Below the pieces are notes generated by a model. It ran no database searches. It was not told the origin of the DNA and saw only the letters and a program-made list of their open reading frames with translations. 64,000 bases of DNA from Bryum argenteum (taxonomy: Eukaryota; Streptophyta; Bryopsida; Bryales; Bryaceae). The first letter of the stretch is position 1, and each line of letters starts with the position of its first letter. Shown piece after piece: positions 23,901 through 33,304 of this stretch. The stretch covers positions 15,270,512 through 15,334,511 of the forward strand of contig CM073330.1 in NCBI GenBank assembly GCA_037043015.1, given 5' to 3'. Position numbers and translations under genes: made by a program.

Positions 23901-24087
23901 CAGAGGCGTCTCCACAGGGACTTGAACTTTCAGCTGCACAAAGTACGCGTAGATCTGAGAGCTCCTCTGGAGCCATTCCATTAGATCCAGTTCGAGGACC
24001 ACAAGGGGTTTTGGAAAAAGAGGGGTCCTCTACATCTTGTAAGTCCTTCTCTTTAGAATTGGAAAAACTTGAATCAATGTTTTGTTT
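17300..24087 (-). CDS. Multi-LOTUS (OST-HTH) domain protein, 3' exons: four LOTUS domains in two modules
   Basis: LOTUS domains are winged-helix modules that bind RNA (including G-quadruplex RNA) or helicases. Five exons join with matching phases: 24087-23855, 22730-22399, 19542-19253, 18608-18228 and 17779-17300 (1,716 coding bases, 571 residues). A first domain runs from RLRFRLLLALHDEGRG to WQHDVLLVK. The second spans a 2.9-kb intron: LRSAVFAILLARYPEGLAPS then LLLKDMEDFVRLGSQEDGV. The third is LQHEIRMILG to SIEALLNAIPDIVD, and the fourth is GLRQVLFWALL to FLQDMGDLLMVD. The linkers NNRILNTITSGLRS and RNMRILSIAKVGLRQ align, so the pair is a duplicated unit. The donor at 23855/23854 is AG|GCAAGT, a GC-AG type. 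There is no start codon at 24087, so this is probably the 3' part of a gene that begins in the exons at 29.7-27.6 kb. No NYN nuclease domain is seen. Confidence 0.82.
17872..17914. repeat. (AT)n microsatellite in a LOTUS-gene intron
   Basis: About 20 uninterrupted AT dinucleotides between the exons at 17779 and 18228. Confidence 0.9.
19970..20945 (+). mobile_element. Most complete copy of a ~0.97-kb non-autonomous dispersed element with inverted ends
   Basis: The left end reads TTAAACCTTAAACGGCC and the right end CGGGCGTTTAGGGGTTAA, imperfect inverted repeats of each other. The interior has no open frame beyond chance. Copies or fragments share its internal blocks at 6190-6640, 12420-12690, 13540-14205, 16130-16935, 21170-21440, 32390-32837 plus 42508-42570, 50650-51657, 59130-59480, 59610-60115 and 63540-64000. 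The lack of coding sequence, the inverted ends and the high copy number suggest a non-autonomous DNA transposon. This copy lies in the long intron of the LOTUS gene. Family assignment is open. Confidence 0.65.
21170..22030. repeat. Fragments of the dispersed element and a second inverted-end sequence
   Basis: Positions 21170-21440 match the 5' half of the ~1-kb element in reverse. TTTAACCCCTAACCGTCCG at about 21438 and ACGCTTAGGGGTTAAA at about 22007 form another inverted-end pair enclosing about 570 bp of unrelated AT-rich sequence, possibly a related non-autonomous element. All of it is intronic to the LOTUS gene. Confidence 0.45.
23394..23473. mobile_element. 80-bp MITE-like element with perfect 16-bp inverted ends
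   Basis: Begins TTAACCCTTAAACGTC and ends GACGTTTAAGGGTTAA, exact reverse complements. The 48-bp core contains GCCCCTTGGGC. A half-site with the same terminus (GACGTTTAAGGGTTAA) lies just upstream at about 23310-23325 next to CCCCTCGGGCTGGG. It sits in an intron of the LOTUS gene. Confidence 0.75.
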
Positions 24088-24239
24088 CTGTACGGTTGAA
24101 TATTCAAAATATTCATATCTTATAAGTACATATAAGTAAGCCAAAGCACTACACTCATAACTCTTTAACATCACACCCTTAGTTTCACCCAAAAGTTCAA
24201 TATAAACTAGGTGTAATATCTTCCAAGATATCAAAATAT

Positions 24240-27200
24240 ACCCTATGTGAAACTATAGAAAAGACTATAATATTTCAAAATAGATAATGCAATGATATAG
24301 GAAAATACATTTCGCATTTCGTATATTGAAGGTGGAATGTGAGGTCCATGCAAGATATCTATGGATAAACAAAGATACATAATGGTAATTATTCTTGGAG
24401 AAAGTGAAAAACAATAACTAGCTTAAAAGCCATCTATTAGCCACTCATCTCTTGTTTGTTCATCCATGAAATTTATTATTGACACACTTAACTTACCTCT
24501 TTAACATAAGTCATGTTATTGAGTGTGATAGGGGTAATGCTTAGCGAGTTAAATATCAGCTCCAAAATTTTATGTGATATTATTTAGATGTTAATGAGTT
24601 TCTGTTTAATGATTGAGATATCAACAAGGTTAAAGTGTATTGAAACGAGATCAAAGAGAATTGGCAAATGTGAAGCAATTGACATAAATTGTATCTATAT
24701 TCTATATTCAAAGTAAATCTTTGTTTGGTTGGGTGGGTGGTGTTGTCAACATGACCTTGAATAATATCGGTTAAATTGGGGCGTCGCAAGTGTCACTGGA
24801 AGTGCATATCTTTGTAGAAGTGTCATTAACAATCGGATCTTCAATCCAACATGCACGTTGGAAGATATGAAATTTCAAAGTATTTTTGGTGCCTGTTAAT
24901 CTAGAATTTGCAAAACAACTTACTTTTTAAAAGTTTCAAGAAGTGAAAAAGTGGATTGAAAAGGCTTTTTGCCTTTCTATCTTAGCAACCTCGAGTTGAA
25001 TAGGCACAAGAACAAAGCTAGGGTTTGGGACAAGGTCGGGGATTAAAAAGGAGAGAGGAACAAGGTTTGGGATACGGATACGGACATGGACAAGTTTTTG
25101 GATAAAAACATGTGTAAGAATTACAAATTTTCAAGGATTTATTTTGGTGTGGCAATAGGAGGCGGGCATGCTAGTAATATATCAAGATTACAAGTTATGT
25201 CCCCGGGCATATCATCAAGGGTAGGTCGAACGGGCATTTATTCACGCCAGACCTACAAGGGTTTGGTGTTCTTATTATTTATTCAAGATTACAAACCTTT
25301 TCTAGTAAATGTCAAATTCATTGATCGAGAAAGTTGGAGGGAGTGAGTATCAATATTCTTCTTTGGGTTTTACAATTGTAATGATTTGTAATGTAAGGGT
25401 AAGAAAAGGAAAGAATACAATTAGTTCATGCCAAATTGAATCGAAACTCAAGAGTTATTCCAATTCATCAAAGAAAATAAAATAAAAGAAAATAAAGTCC
25501 AACTCTATTTGATGGTTGATGTATATAGAATGTTTGATTGACCTAAGATGCATGTCTGGAGGGCATAACACAAATGGTAAAACTTCTACCTTCTCCCAGA
25601 GTGAACACTATGCTAGTTGCTACCTAGCCACTAGTCCCTTGGAGATACCCAACATAGTATTCATAGAAAGGACTTTGAGGTTCAAGAACCTATTACCATA
25701 GGTGAGTCAACTATAGCTGTGAGCACCATGCCGGCATGGAGAATAGAATTCACAAATTCCTCATTGGAGCCATGATCCCTAACCACCAAGCCAAGGCTTG
25801 TGGTGCTTTGCAATTCATCAAAGGAGTTGGATCTCAAAATAGCGATCGAGCCCTTTGCACAAACGAAGGTAAGGATTACAATTTTACGGTCTTTGTGCAC
25901 TTACAATTTTACGGTCTTTGTGCACTCATCGATCCCATTCTCAATGAGAATGTCACCTCAAGTATCATGCCAAATTTCAATCGTTGAATGTGAATGTGCT
26001 GCATTTTTGAGATTATGACATTAGAACTTGACATTTTTAGGAGGCATAATCTACTTTGTGTAGAGGGGATCTTTGTGATTGTTGATCGAAATATTTTGCT
26101 AAGGAACTCGTACAATAGGTTAAGTAAGTTCTTACTAAGTTGTTATAGACATGAAGAATATTAGAGACTCACTATGTTTTCTCAATCATCAAGCAAATCA
26201 TTCTCTAAAAGAAAGTATAGAAACATAATGCAGGAAGGATATGGTAAAATACACAAAACATTAATTATATCTAGTTTGGAGAAAACTGAGGAGTAATGAG
26301 GTGCCTTTGGGTATGTCCATTTAAAATTGTAAAGGCTTCTCACGATTTTACCATCTTAGCAAAATAGTTTTCTTGTAGAAGTATAAAGACGATGCTTTCT
26401 TGAAAACATGGTAAAATACGTATGGCAAAAGTGGCTGGTTCAGAGGAGAATTGAAAAGTGATGAGCAACCTTCATGGATTTGTGATTAATTTTGACAATT
26501 TGTTTCTCGAAAATTTCTCAAATCTCAAACTTTGACAATTTCAAGAGATTAAAGATATAAAAGTACTAGAAACTTTTGAGCTTGCATTTGTAAAATTCAT
26601 TACCGGTATCTTCTTGACTTGGTCCTCTTGGCAATTTCACCAAGAACCTAGATAGAAACATACTAAAGACAACAAAAAAAGAAAGAAATTCTTGAAACTA
26701 GAAAGTATTTCAGTTGTCCGACTTGGGCTCTAATACTGGAATTCTCTATAATTCTCTTTTGTTCCTTGAAACGCAGGTTGAGATCGGCTCAGAGAAGGGA
26801 ACTTTTACTCAAAGCCCCTTATAAACCTATTGGCATGATCCCGGGTTCCCGTAATTTGGTAAATGCCATACCTGTATGAAGATCTGAAGGATTTAGAGAT
26901 CAAAAATTACTTTTTAGATTCTCCTTGTTGAGATGCATTCAAGAACATAGATATTTTTTCTCATTGAGTATATGAAAAGGTGCAATATCAAGGTATATAA
27001 GGTATAGTGGTAGAAACCTAAGATTTGTCTGAGGTGTAAAGAAGACATGGTGTGCACTTTAGTGCAAGGGGTTTAATTTTAGAAGAAAAAAAAAATCTTT
27101 GTAGATTTAGGGGCCTTTTTCAAAGGTTTTTGACCTTTGACCATTTTTTAAAGTGTAATATTATGGAATTTTGGTGATATTACAGAATTCCATTGATATT

Positions 27201-27640
27201 ATGAAGGATGTCTACGATATTAAAAAACATGCCATTTTGCAAGCATATATACTTCTGAGCTTTAGCTCAAAAATATGCTTGTAAGATGGCACACTTTAGA
27301 ACATGGCCAAAATGGCTAGTCATGACTTTTGCAAAACGACACAAAGAAGACTGCCATTTTAACGGGATTGAGGCTTTCTAGCGGGATTGAGGCTTTCTAA
27401 ACAAGAGCTAAATAATGGTTAACAACTCAACAAAGAAATCTCAAGGAATGTACATATCAATTTCAGAAAGGATCATTACGGAGGTGGTTTTGGGCCTCCA
27501 CAACTCCCTTGGTCGAGAAGTCCCTCGGGCCTCTGGGAGTTAAAAGTCTGTGCAGTTGGTTAGGGCATGCAAGGAGGAACAGGAGGACTTGTGACTAAAC
27601 TTGACCCCAAACAGGAGGTGACCCCAAACTTGTCCAGTGG
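24240..27640. other. Non-coding interval between the two LOTUS exon groups (possible large intron)
   Basis: No coding exon was recognised on either strand, apart from a degraded SINE (25545-25810) and a 25-bp direct duplication (TTACAATTTTACGGTCTTTG) near 25877-25925. A 19-bp duplication, GCGGGATTGAGGCTTTCTA, lies near 27362-27400. The interval rises in GC after 27480. It may be an intron of one long LOTUS gene or an intergenic spacer. Confidence 0.4.
25545..25810 (-). mobile_element. Degenerate, 3'-truncated SINE copy
   Basis: Reverse-complement similarity to the SINE at 57940-58322 runs from CACCACAAGCCTTGGCTTGG (head) through the CATGCCGGCATGGTGCTCAC segment to a diverged counterpart of TTCCCCTTGTCCGG. 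The LINE-like tail hairpin is missing. An A-box-like TGGCTTGGTGG and a degraded B-box region are still visible. Confidence 0.65.
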
Positions 27641-27646
27641 ACAAGT

Positions 27647-29720
27647 TCATTGTGTAGAATTTTGGCGGGAGAGGATGCCAACATGGCAAATATCTCTTGC
27701 GGACATCCCTTCAGTCTGAAAGCGACGAAACCTAGACATTGGCCAATGAGAAGCCAAAGAATTTGGTCCACCTCTAGTGGAAGTCCCAGTCTGAACTGGG
27801 CCTAAGTGACGTTCCAATTCGCTGATAGAAGGGAAGCAGTAAATTTGAAGTCTATCAAATGTGCGTGCAAGTTTTTGAGCGCGCTGTCTAAGCTCACTCA
27901 GTCCAAGCTCCTTGTGAGGGGATGGGAAGGCTTCAGACTCCTCCGCACCCCCGGCCCATTCCACATTCCATCCAAATTGACTAACTAACCAGTCCTGAGT
28001 CACTTGACAGTTGATGCACATCACTGCAGATTGCAGTTGCGATGCAGGTCGAGTGGGCAGGATCCTCACCTGGTGATCGCCAGTCGCGGTGCTGAGTGTG
28101 GCTTGACCTTCCGTGGCGATTGTGGGTGTGCGTGGGATGAGAATGCCATCCGTGAGCGCGGGGTCTTGCGCGCCATTACACAGGTACGCTCGTGTCTGCG
28201 CTGCCCGCTCGTCCAGGATCACGATGTCCGGCATATCTCTCAGCAGGCATTCCCCTGTCGTACTCGTCGCCCCGTAGCCGTGCTCCACCAACACCTCCTC
28301 CAACGGTCGCCCCAGCTGTTCTTCGCACTGGCCTTCCACCTCCTCCAACGTTAGCCCATTGTGCTGAGCTGCTCGCAGCACGTCGTACACAATACGCCGT
28401 AGCCCCGACCGGATCCCCGCCACTATGCGGTGGTTCTTTGGCGTGTCCACCAACCTTAACTTCCCTTCGTCGATGAGCAACGTCCGCTGCACCACGTGCG
28501 GCATCGAGCGACACAGCCGCGCCGCCGTGCTAAACCCCGCCGCGCTTTCCACCGTCTTCCCGAACTTCTTCTCATACAGCCGCGCAAATGCCGTGACGGT
28601 GCGTCCCGCAAGTCGAAACGCGGGTGAAATCAGTATCAGGCGTACCTCGTACTGCAGCCGCGCCCGAAACTCCGGCGCTCGCTCCAAGTAGCGTATGCAC
28701 TCGTCTTCCCAGAGATTTGAGTTTATTTCGTCGCCGTCCGAAAGCTCGGACGATGTGGGACTCCTGACCATCTTGCCAGCACCACCCACTGTCTTCGTCA
28801 AGGTCGTTTTCGTACGATTGCCATTGCGTGAGCTCGACTGCACCGCCTCGTCCAAATCTTTGCGCATAACGCGCTCCAACGACGACCGGATACCCACACC
28901 GTAGCATTCCTTCACCTTCTCCATGATCAGCACCCTGTCGTCATCGACGGACATGGTCGGATCCGAGGCTCCGTCATTGTTGCCAATGTGAGCGTCCGTG
29001 CCTCCGGGTGATCTGGAGCCCAAGTCCACCCCTCCCTCCCCTTCGTACAGCGACTCTGTACTTGCAACATCCTCCTCGTTAGCCACGCAACTGTCTCCTG
29101 CACCGCACGAAAGGGGGGATGAAATGTTCTTGTGTCCTGTCAAAACGTTGTGGCATATTCGAAAGCGGGTGCAACAACAGTTATCAAATTCAGTAGACAT
29201 TACCACTGACCACGGGCACTTCCCCATCTTGAAGGGCTGGCCCCAATTGTGGAGACAAAGTGCCAGGAACATTATGCTGTTCCGACTCCTCGACGTCCTC
29301 GTCGTGGCGCTCTGGTTCAGGCGAGCCCCAGCAATCTGCGAGCGCTTCGCGATCGGGCTCGTAGCCTGGGGGTCGTTTCGAAGATTTGTTGGTAATATAT
29401 TGAAACAAGGCGTCTTCTTGGTCGTCGGAAAGACCAAACCCGAACACGGAGCGCTTGCCGCTCTCGATACTGACGCCTTTCTCCAGACTCTCACGGAAGG
29501 CTTGGGCAGGCCAAGGTTCGTCACTGTCGCCAGGAGGCTTGCAGTGGCCGCGAGGTGGTTTCAGTCCGCTCTGCCTTCTGGGGCTATCTGAAATTTTGCT
29601 TTCAGCCTTGAATTCGGCTTCGTCCTTCGAAGCTTCAGTTTTGCCATCGAAGTTCTTAGTAGAATCCTGTGAGCCATCCGTCGCTGGAACCACGAGTGCA
29701 GGCAATCCCGAACTGCTCAT
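27647..29720 (-). CDS. Multi-LOTUS (OST-HTH) domain protein, 5' exons: N-terminus and first two LOTUS domains
   Basis: Exon 1 (29720-29204) starts with ATG and encodes a charged, disordered N-terminus (MSSSGLPALVVPATDGSQ onward). A 106-bp phase-1 intron (GTAATG...TGCAG, 29203-29098) leads to exon 2 (29097-27647), giving 655 residues to a TGA. LOTUS 1 runs from LQYEVRLILISPAFRLAGR through LYEKKFGKTVE to CRSMPHVVQ. LOTUS 2 runs from NHRIVAGIRSGLRRIVYDVL to LLRDMPDIVILDE. The two-domain layout and the GLR linker match the modules in the 24.1-17.3 kb exons on the same strand. The exon is clearly GC-richer than its surroundings. The last ~30 residues could be intron read-through, in which case the transcript continues to 24087 and the protein would have six LOTUS domains. 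Confidence 0.82.
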
Positions 29721-30480
29721 CGCTTATGCCGTCGACATTCGCATTGAAAAGCTGGTTGCAACTGCATGAAAATCTATCGAGAAGCGATCTGTTTGACAGT
29801 TCGATGATCGCAGCGACTCAACTCAGGTGGAATACCAGAGATCCGACGACCATATATACAATGAAGATCGAGAAGCTGGTGAGGCGCAAGTGATGGTGGA
29901 TGAAAGCGTAGAAATGAATAAATGGGGCGCATGAATGCATGGAGGCGTGGGGTTCTGTGATCGATCGGAAGCTGATCGGATCTGCATCTCCTGCCGCAGC
30001 GGCACTCTGCCACACGGGAAGCTGGTACAATCTCCAGATCTCGCGTTATTTCTGCATAACCCGTTAGCAATAATCATTGGACGTATTTAACGGATTACAG
30101 TTCGATGTCAGTGCGTCCGACCGAGGGACGTTGACTCGGCCTGCCTCTTGAGAGACTGACTATGAAGCTTCCGATGGTCGGCTACAGGTTGTATGATACG
30201 GTACCAGATAAGTTACCTACAGTATCCTCTGTGGATGCTACGAAATCCCCCACGGCAAGGGCCCATGGCGGGAGCCCGTGCCTGTACCGTGACTTCCTGT
30301 TGGGAGTTGTTATTCCATCCATGACTTCCTGTCAGGAATCGGTCCTAATGGATGGAAGTAGCTACTGTCCCAGGACGGCCAAGCCACGGCGGCAGTACAA
30401 TTCTCTAAACTTGTACAATACCCTCCAGATGGTTTACGAATTCAGCACCTAGGGATAGTTTCCCTATCATCTTTGAGCAT
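29721..30480. promoter_or_regulatory. Putative promoter/5' flank of the LOTUS gene
   Basis: Moderately GC-rich unique sequence upstream of the LOTUS start codon with no convincing coding frame. The word CATGACTTCCTGTCAGGAAT and its partial repeat TGACTTCCTGTTGGGA (30285-30345) form a short imperfect duplication. The assignment rests on position only. Confidence 0.35.
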
Positions 30481-31190
30481 TGTCTGTGCACTCAAAACTA
30501 AAAAGGATATTAAATTCTTTCATCTCATGAAATAATTACTATACTACTAAAAAATTAATATTGGAGGATTTGAGTACTTTGTATTCTTGGGTGATCCACC
30601 AATTGGATTTCCTATTATGTTCATATTGTGTTCTTGAAAAAGCCATATGACTTACTTTTGAATTGCTGCCAATCAAGAAATAGTTATGTGTAGTATAATA
30701 TATAACTTTTTCTCAAGTGGTTTCTTTGTTTGACATGTACAAGAGATATTAAGAGATGTTTTTTTATTCATGAAAGACGTTGTTATAACTCCTTGTTATA
30801 ACTAAGAATACAAAAAACGAAATTTGGCCAATTCAAAAGTTAGCTACAAGAAAATGCTTTGTTGCATTCAACAGATACTTTCATACATAATGTTACATTC
30901 AGTCATGATTGATTACTTTGCCTCGCATGGATCACAACTGCGAAAAATAAGATAGTACCATTCATCATATAGCATATTCTACCGTATGTCCGTATGTCAT
31001 AGGCTAGTTCGACACCTTCGTGTTGAATAATTTATTTTTTTTGAGATTTCTTTTCGACAGTTGAGTTTCTTTTGGGTACCAATACCGTTTCTTATTGAAA
31101 ATAGAAATGTCTGGATTTTTCGGCAAATTTGATTTCGATTAAATTTCCGTCGAAGTCGTCTATTACATATGGTGGTACACCTGCGCAGCC
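30480..31190. other. AT-rich spacer, nothing recognised
   Basis: No coding exon, repeat or structured RNA was recognised. AT content rises sharply compared with the LOTUS exon side. Confidence 0.4.
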
Positions 31191-31839
31191 TTCCCGTGCC
31201 CACATGAATACTTTGATCATGCCCCTCCTCGTTATTGTAAAGGAAAGGCCCTACACTTGTGGGTCCACGTTTATGTACTTGGTGACATTTCTAGGGCTCT
31301 AAACAACGTGATTCTTGCACGGTTAGGTTCTTGTTTTTCTCCTTGATTTCAAATTAGGTCAATTTTTGTACTTTCCATGTAATTTTGAAAGCACAAATAC
31401 TTTGAAATTCAAAATCTCAAAATCCATTGGCCTTGTCCACAAATTAATGGTTGTTCACATCCCTACATGCTCCAAGCAACACCTCACAAGTCCCGATCTA
31501 AGCACCGATTCGCGAGATCATATTGTCACAAAGAAAACAAATAAATCATGTGCCTTGATTAATAGATAGTAGTGTGCCCTCGGTGCGTTGCCACGCCCAC
31601 TTGGATAATTTTATCATGCCCCTCTTGTTTTTCTGCTAGATCTATAATAGGTCATTATTGTAATTTTTGGTGATTTGGATGCCATTACTTGAAATTTCAA
31701 TATTTTGGGATCCGTCGACTCGTTGAGCGATCTGATCATTTTCCACAATTCTACAAAATATCTTGCTTTCAACCACATCTCATGCAACCCATCCAATCGG
31801 CGGTGCTCGAGATCACAAAATCACATTTCAAAACAAACA

Positions 31840-31881
<42 letters not shown>

Positions 31882-32300
31882 GCGTGAAATAATAGACTAG
31901 TACGCATGCGCGGCGTTGCGACGCCTACATGAATACTTTGACCATGCTAGTACACGCTACTTTAAAAAGAAAAAAACTAGGATTTTATTCTTGTAGGCCA
32001 CATTCTATGTTTGGTAAAGTTCAAAGGGCTTGAAATGGTGCACTTGGGTTCTTGTTGTTTTCTCTCTTGATCTAAAATTAGGTCATATTTGTAATTTTTG
32101 GTAATTTTCAAAACTAAAAATACTTTGAAATTCATTATCTTAAGATCTTGGGGCCCAAGCCACAATCCAATTGTTGCCCCCCACCCCTACAAATATACCT
32201 GCTTTTAAGGGCACCTCATACGGCTCGATCTATATGGCGGTCCTTGAGATTATATCGTCATAAAACAAACAAACTATATGCCTTATATGATAGATGTCTA
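31190..32300. repeat. Three tandem copies of a ~320-400-bp dispersed repeat
   Basis: Units start near 31190, 31590 and 31905 with a GC-rich GCGTTGCCACGCCCAC-like head, followed by GAATACTTTGATCATGCCCC. They continue with TTCTTGTT-type and AATTTTTGG(T/G)GATTT blocks, a CAATATTTTGGGATCCGT-like block, and ACCTCATGCAACCC. Each ends in an AAAACAAACA-rich tail, which in the second unit expands to about 38 A (31839-31877). The single relative at 12930-13270 shares head and tail. The A-rich 3' end suggests a retroposon, but no Pol III boxes were identified. Confidence 0.55.
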
Positions 32301-32389
32301 TAAATAAATCTATATAAATTTATGTCACGTACTTTGTCTATTCCAAAAATGTTTGATCAATGTGCCCTTTTTATTTAGTCCCAAAATGT

Positions 32390-32837
32390 TTGATCGGTTT
32401 CAAACAAGTACAAAATTGAGCATTTTGATTACCAAACCATAATGTATTGAGCCCTTTAATCATCTCATGGTACTAATTCACTCGTTCTATGATTGTGATT
32501 GTTTACAATCGAAAGGAACAAAATTGAACTTTCAATACCAATCGGGAACATACATAACATGGTTTGTTGGTACTATCAAAATTTTACCGACAAGAAAATT
32601 GTTCACCTACATCTTATAAACACTCTTTGAACAAAAATAAACACTTGACAGATTTGCTTGGCTCATATATTGGCCTTACAATGGTGAAAATTGCCTCCTA
32701 TTTTACAAAGGAAGAATAGTCCAAATCTAAACCTCTTGCACAAAAAGCCATGACGTGTCTTCGAAACACATTGGATGACATTAAGATTTCTACGACAAGA
32801 CTAGACTTGAGTTGGATACTTGGTTTCCTACCCAAAA
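32390..32837 (-). repeat. ~1-kb dispersed element, left portion, interrupted by the LINE
   Basis: Reverse-orientation family blocks (TTACAATGGTGAAAATTGCC, GCACAAAAAGCCATGACGTG, GACAAGACTAGACTTGAGTT) run up to TTTCCTACCCAAAA. The collinear continuation (ATTGAAATCTAACCGTGGAT, ATAGGAGATACAACTATTT) is found after 42508. The LINE therefore split one copy of this element. Confidence 0.75.
32824..32837. repeat. LINE target-site duplication, 3' side
   Basis: TTTCCTACCCAAAA, identical to 42508-42521. Confidence 0.88.
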
Positions 32838-32844
32838 TATATAT

Positions 32845-32965
32845 ATAAGAACTCCAATCTTCAATTGAAGATTGGCGTGAATACAGTGTCTGTTCGTAAT
32901 GCCATTACCTCGATGGCCACAGGACAAAGAGGTAAAAGAACAAAACTACTCACCCCTTTCGGGAA
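32845..32965 (-). promoter_or_regulatory. LINE 3' tail: putative reverse-transcriptase recognition region with terminal hairpin
   Basis: On the minus strand this reads GTCCTGTGGCCATCGAGG, then GCATTACGAACAGACAC and TTCACGCCAATCTTC. It then forms a 22-bp perfect palindrome (32853-32874), followed by GAGTT and a TATATA tail. The SINE at 57940-58322 ends with the same ~110-bp region. By analogy with stringent-type LINE/SINE pairs this would be the structure bound during target-primed reverse transcription. Confidence 0.7.
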
Positions 32966-33304
32966 TAGACACTAAACACCACTTAAGGCAGAAGCTAGGC
33001 TAGGCTAGAGTTAACCTACATAGGGTAGTTTGTGGTACGAGTTGTGTTGGTGGAAACATTGGTGTTTTAGATGTGATTCCTTTCTTTATCAGGTTGAGTT
33101 GGAAGGGAGGGGTTGGTGGTTTTCTAGTTTTCTCTTGTGTAGGAGGATTAGAGCGGCGTATTGTATGGCTATGGTGTTAATTGATTTGAATGTGGTATAT
33201 ATTGGTTGTTTGGTGAGTTTAAATGTAGTTTCCAAGGCACTCATGGACGGTATGTGAGTGGTGCCTCTAGCGCCTGCAGTTATAACTATGAGCGGGTTAA
33301 CTTT

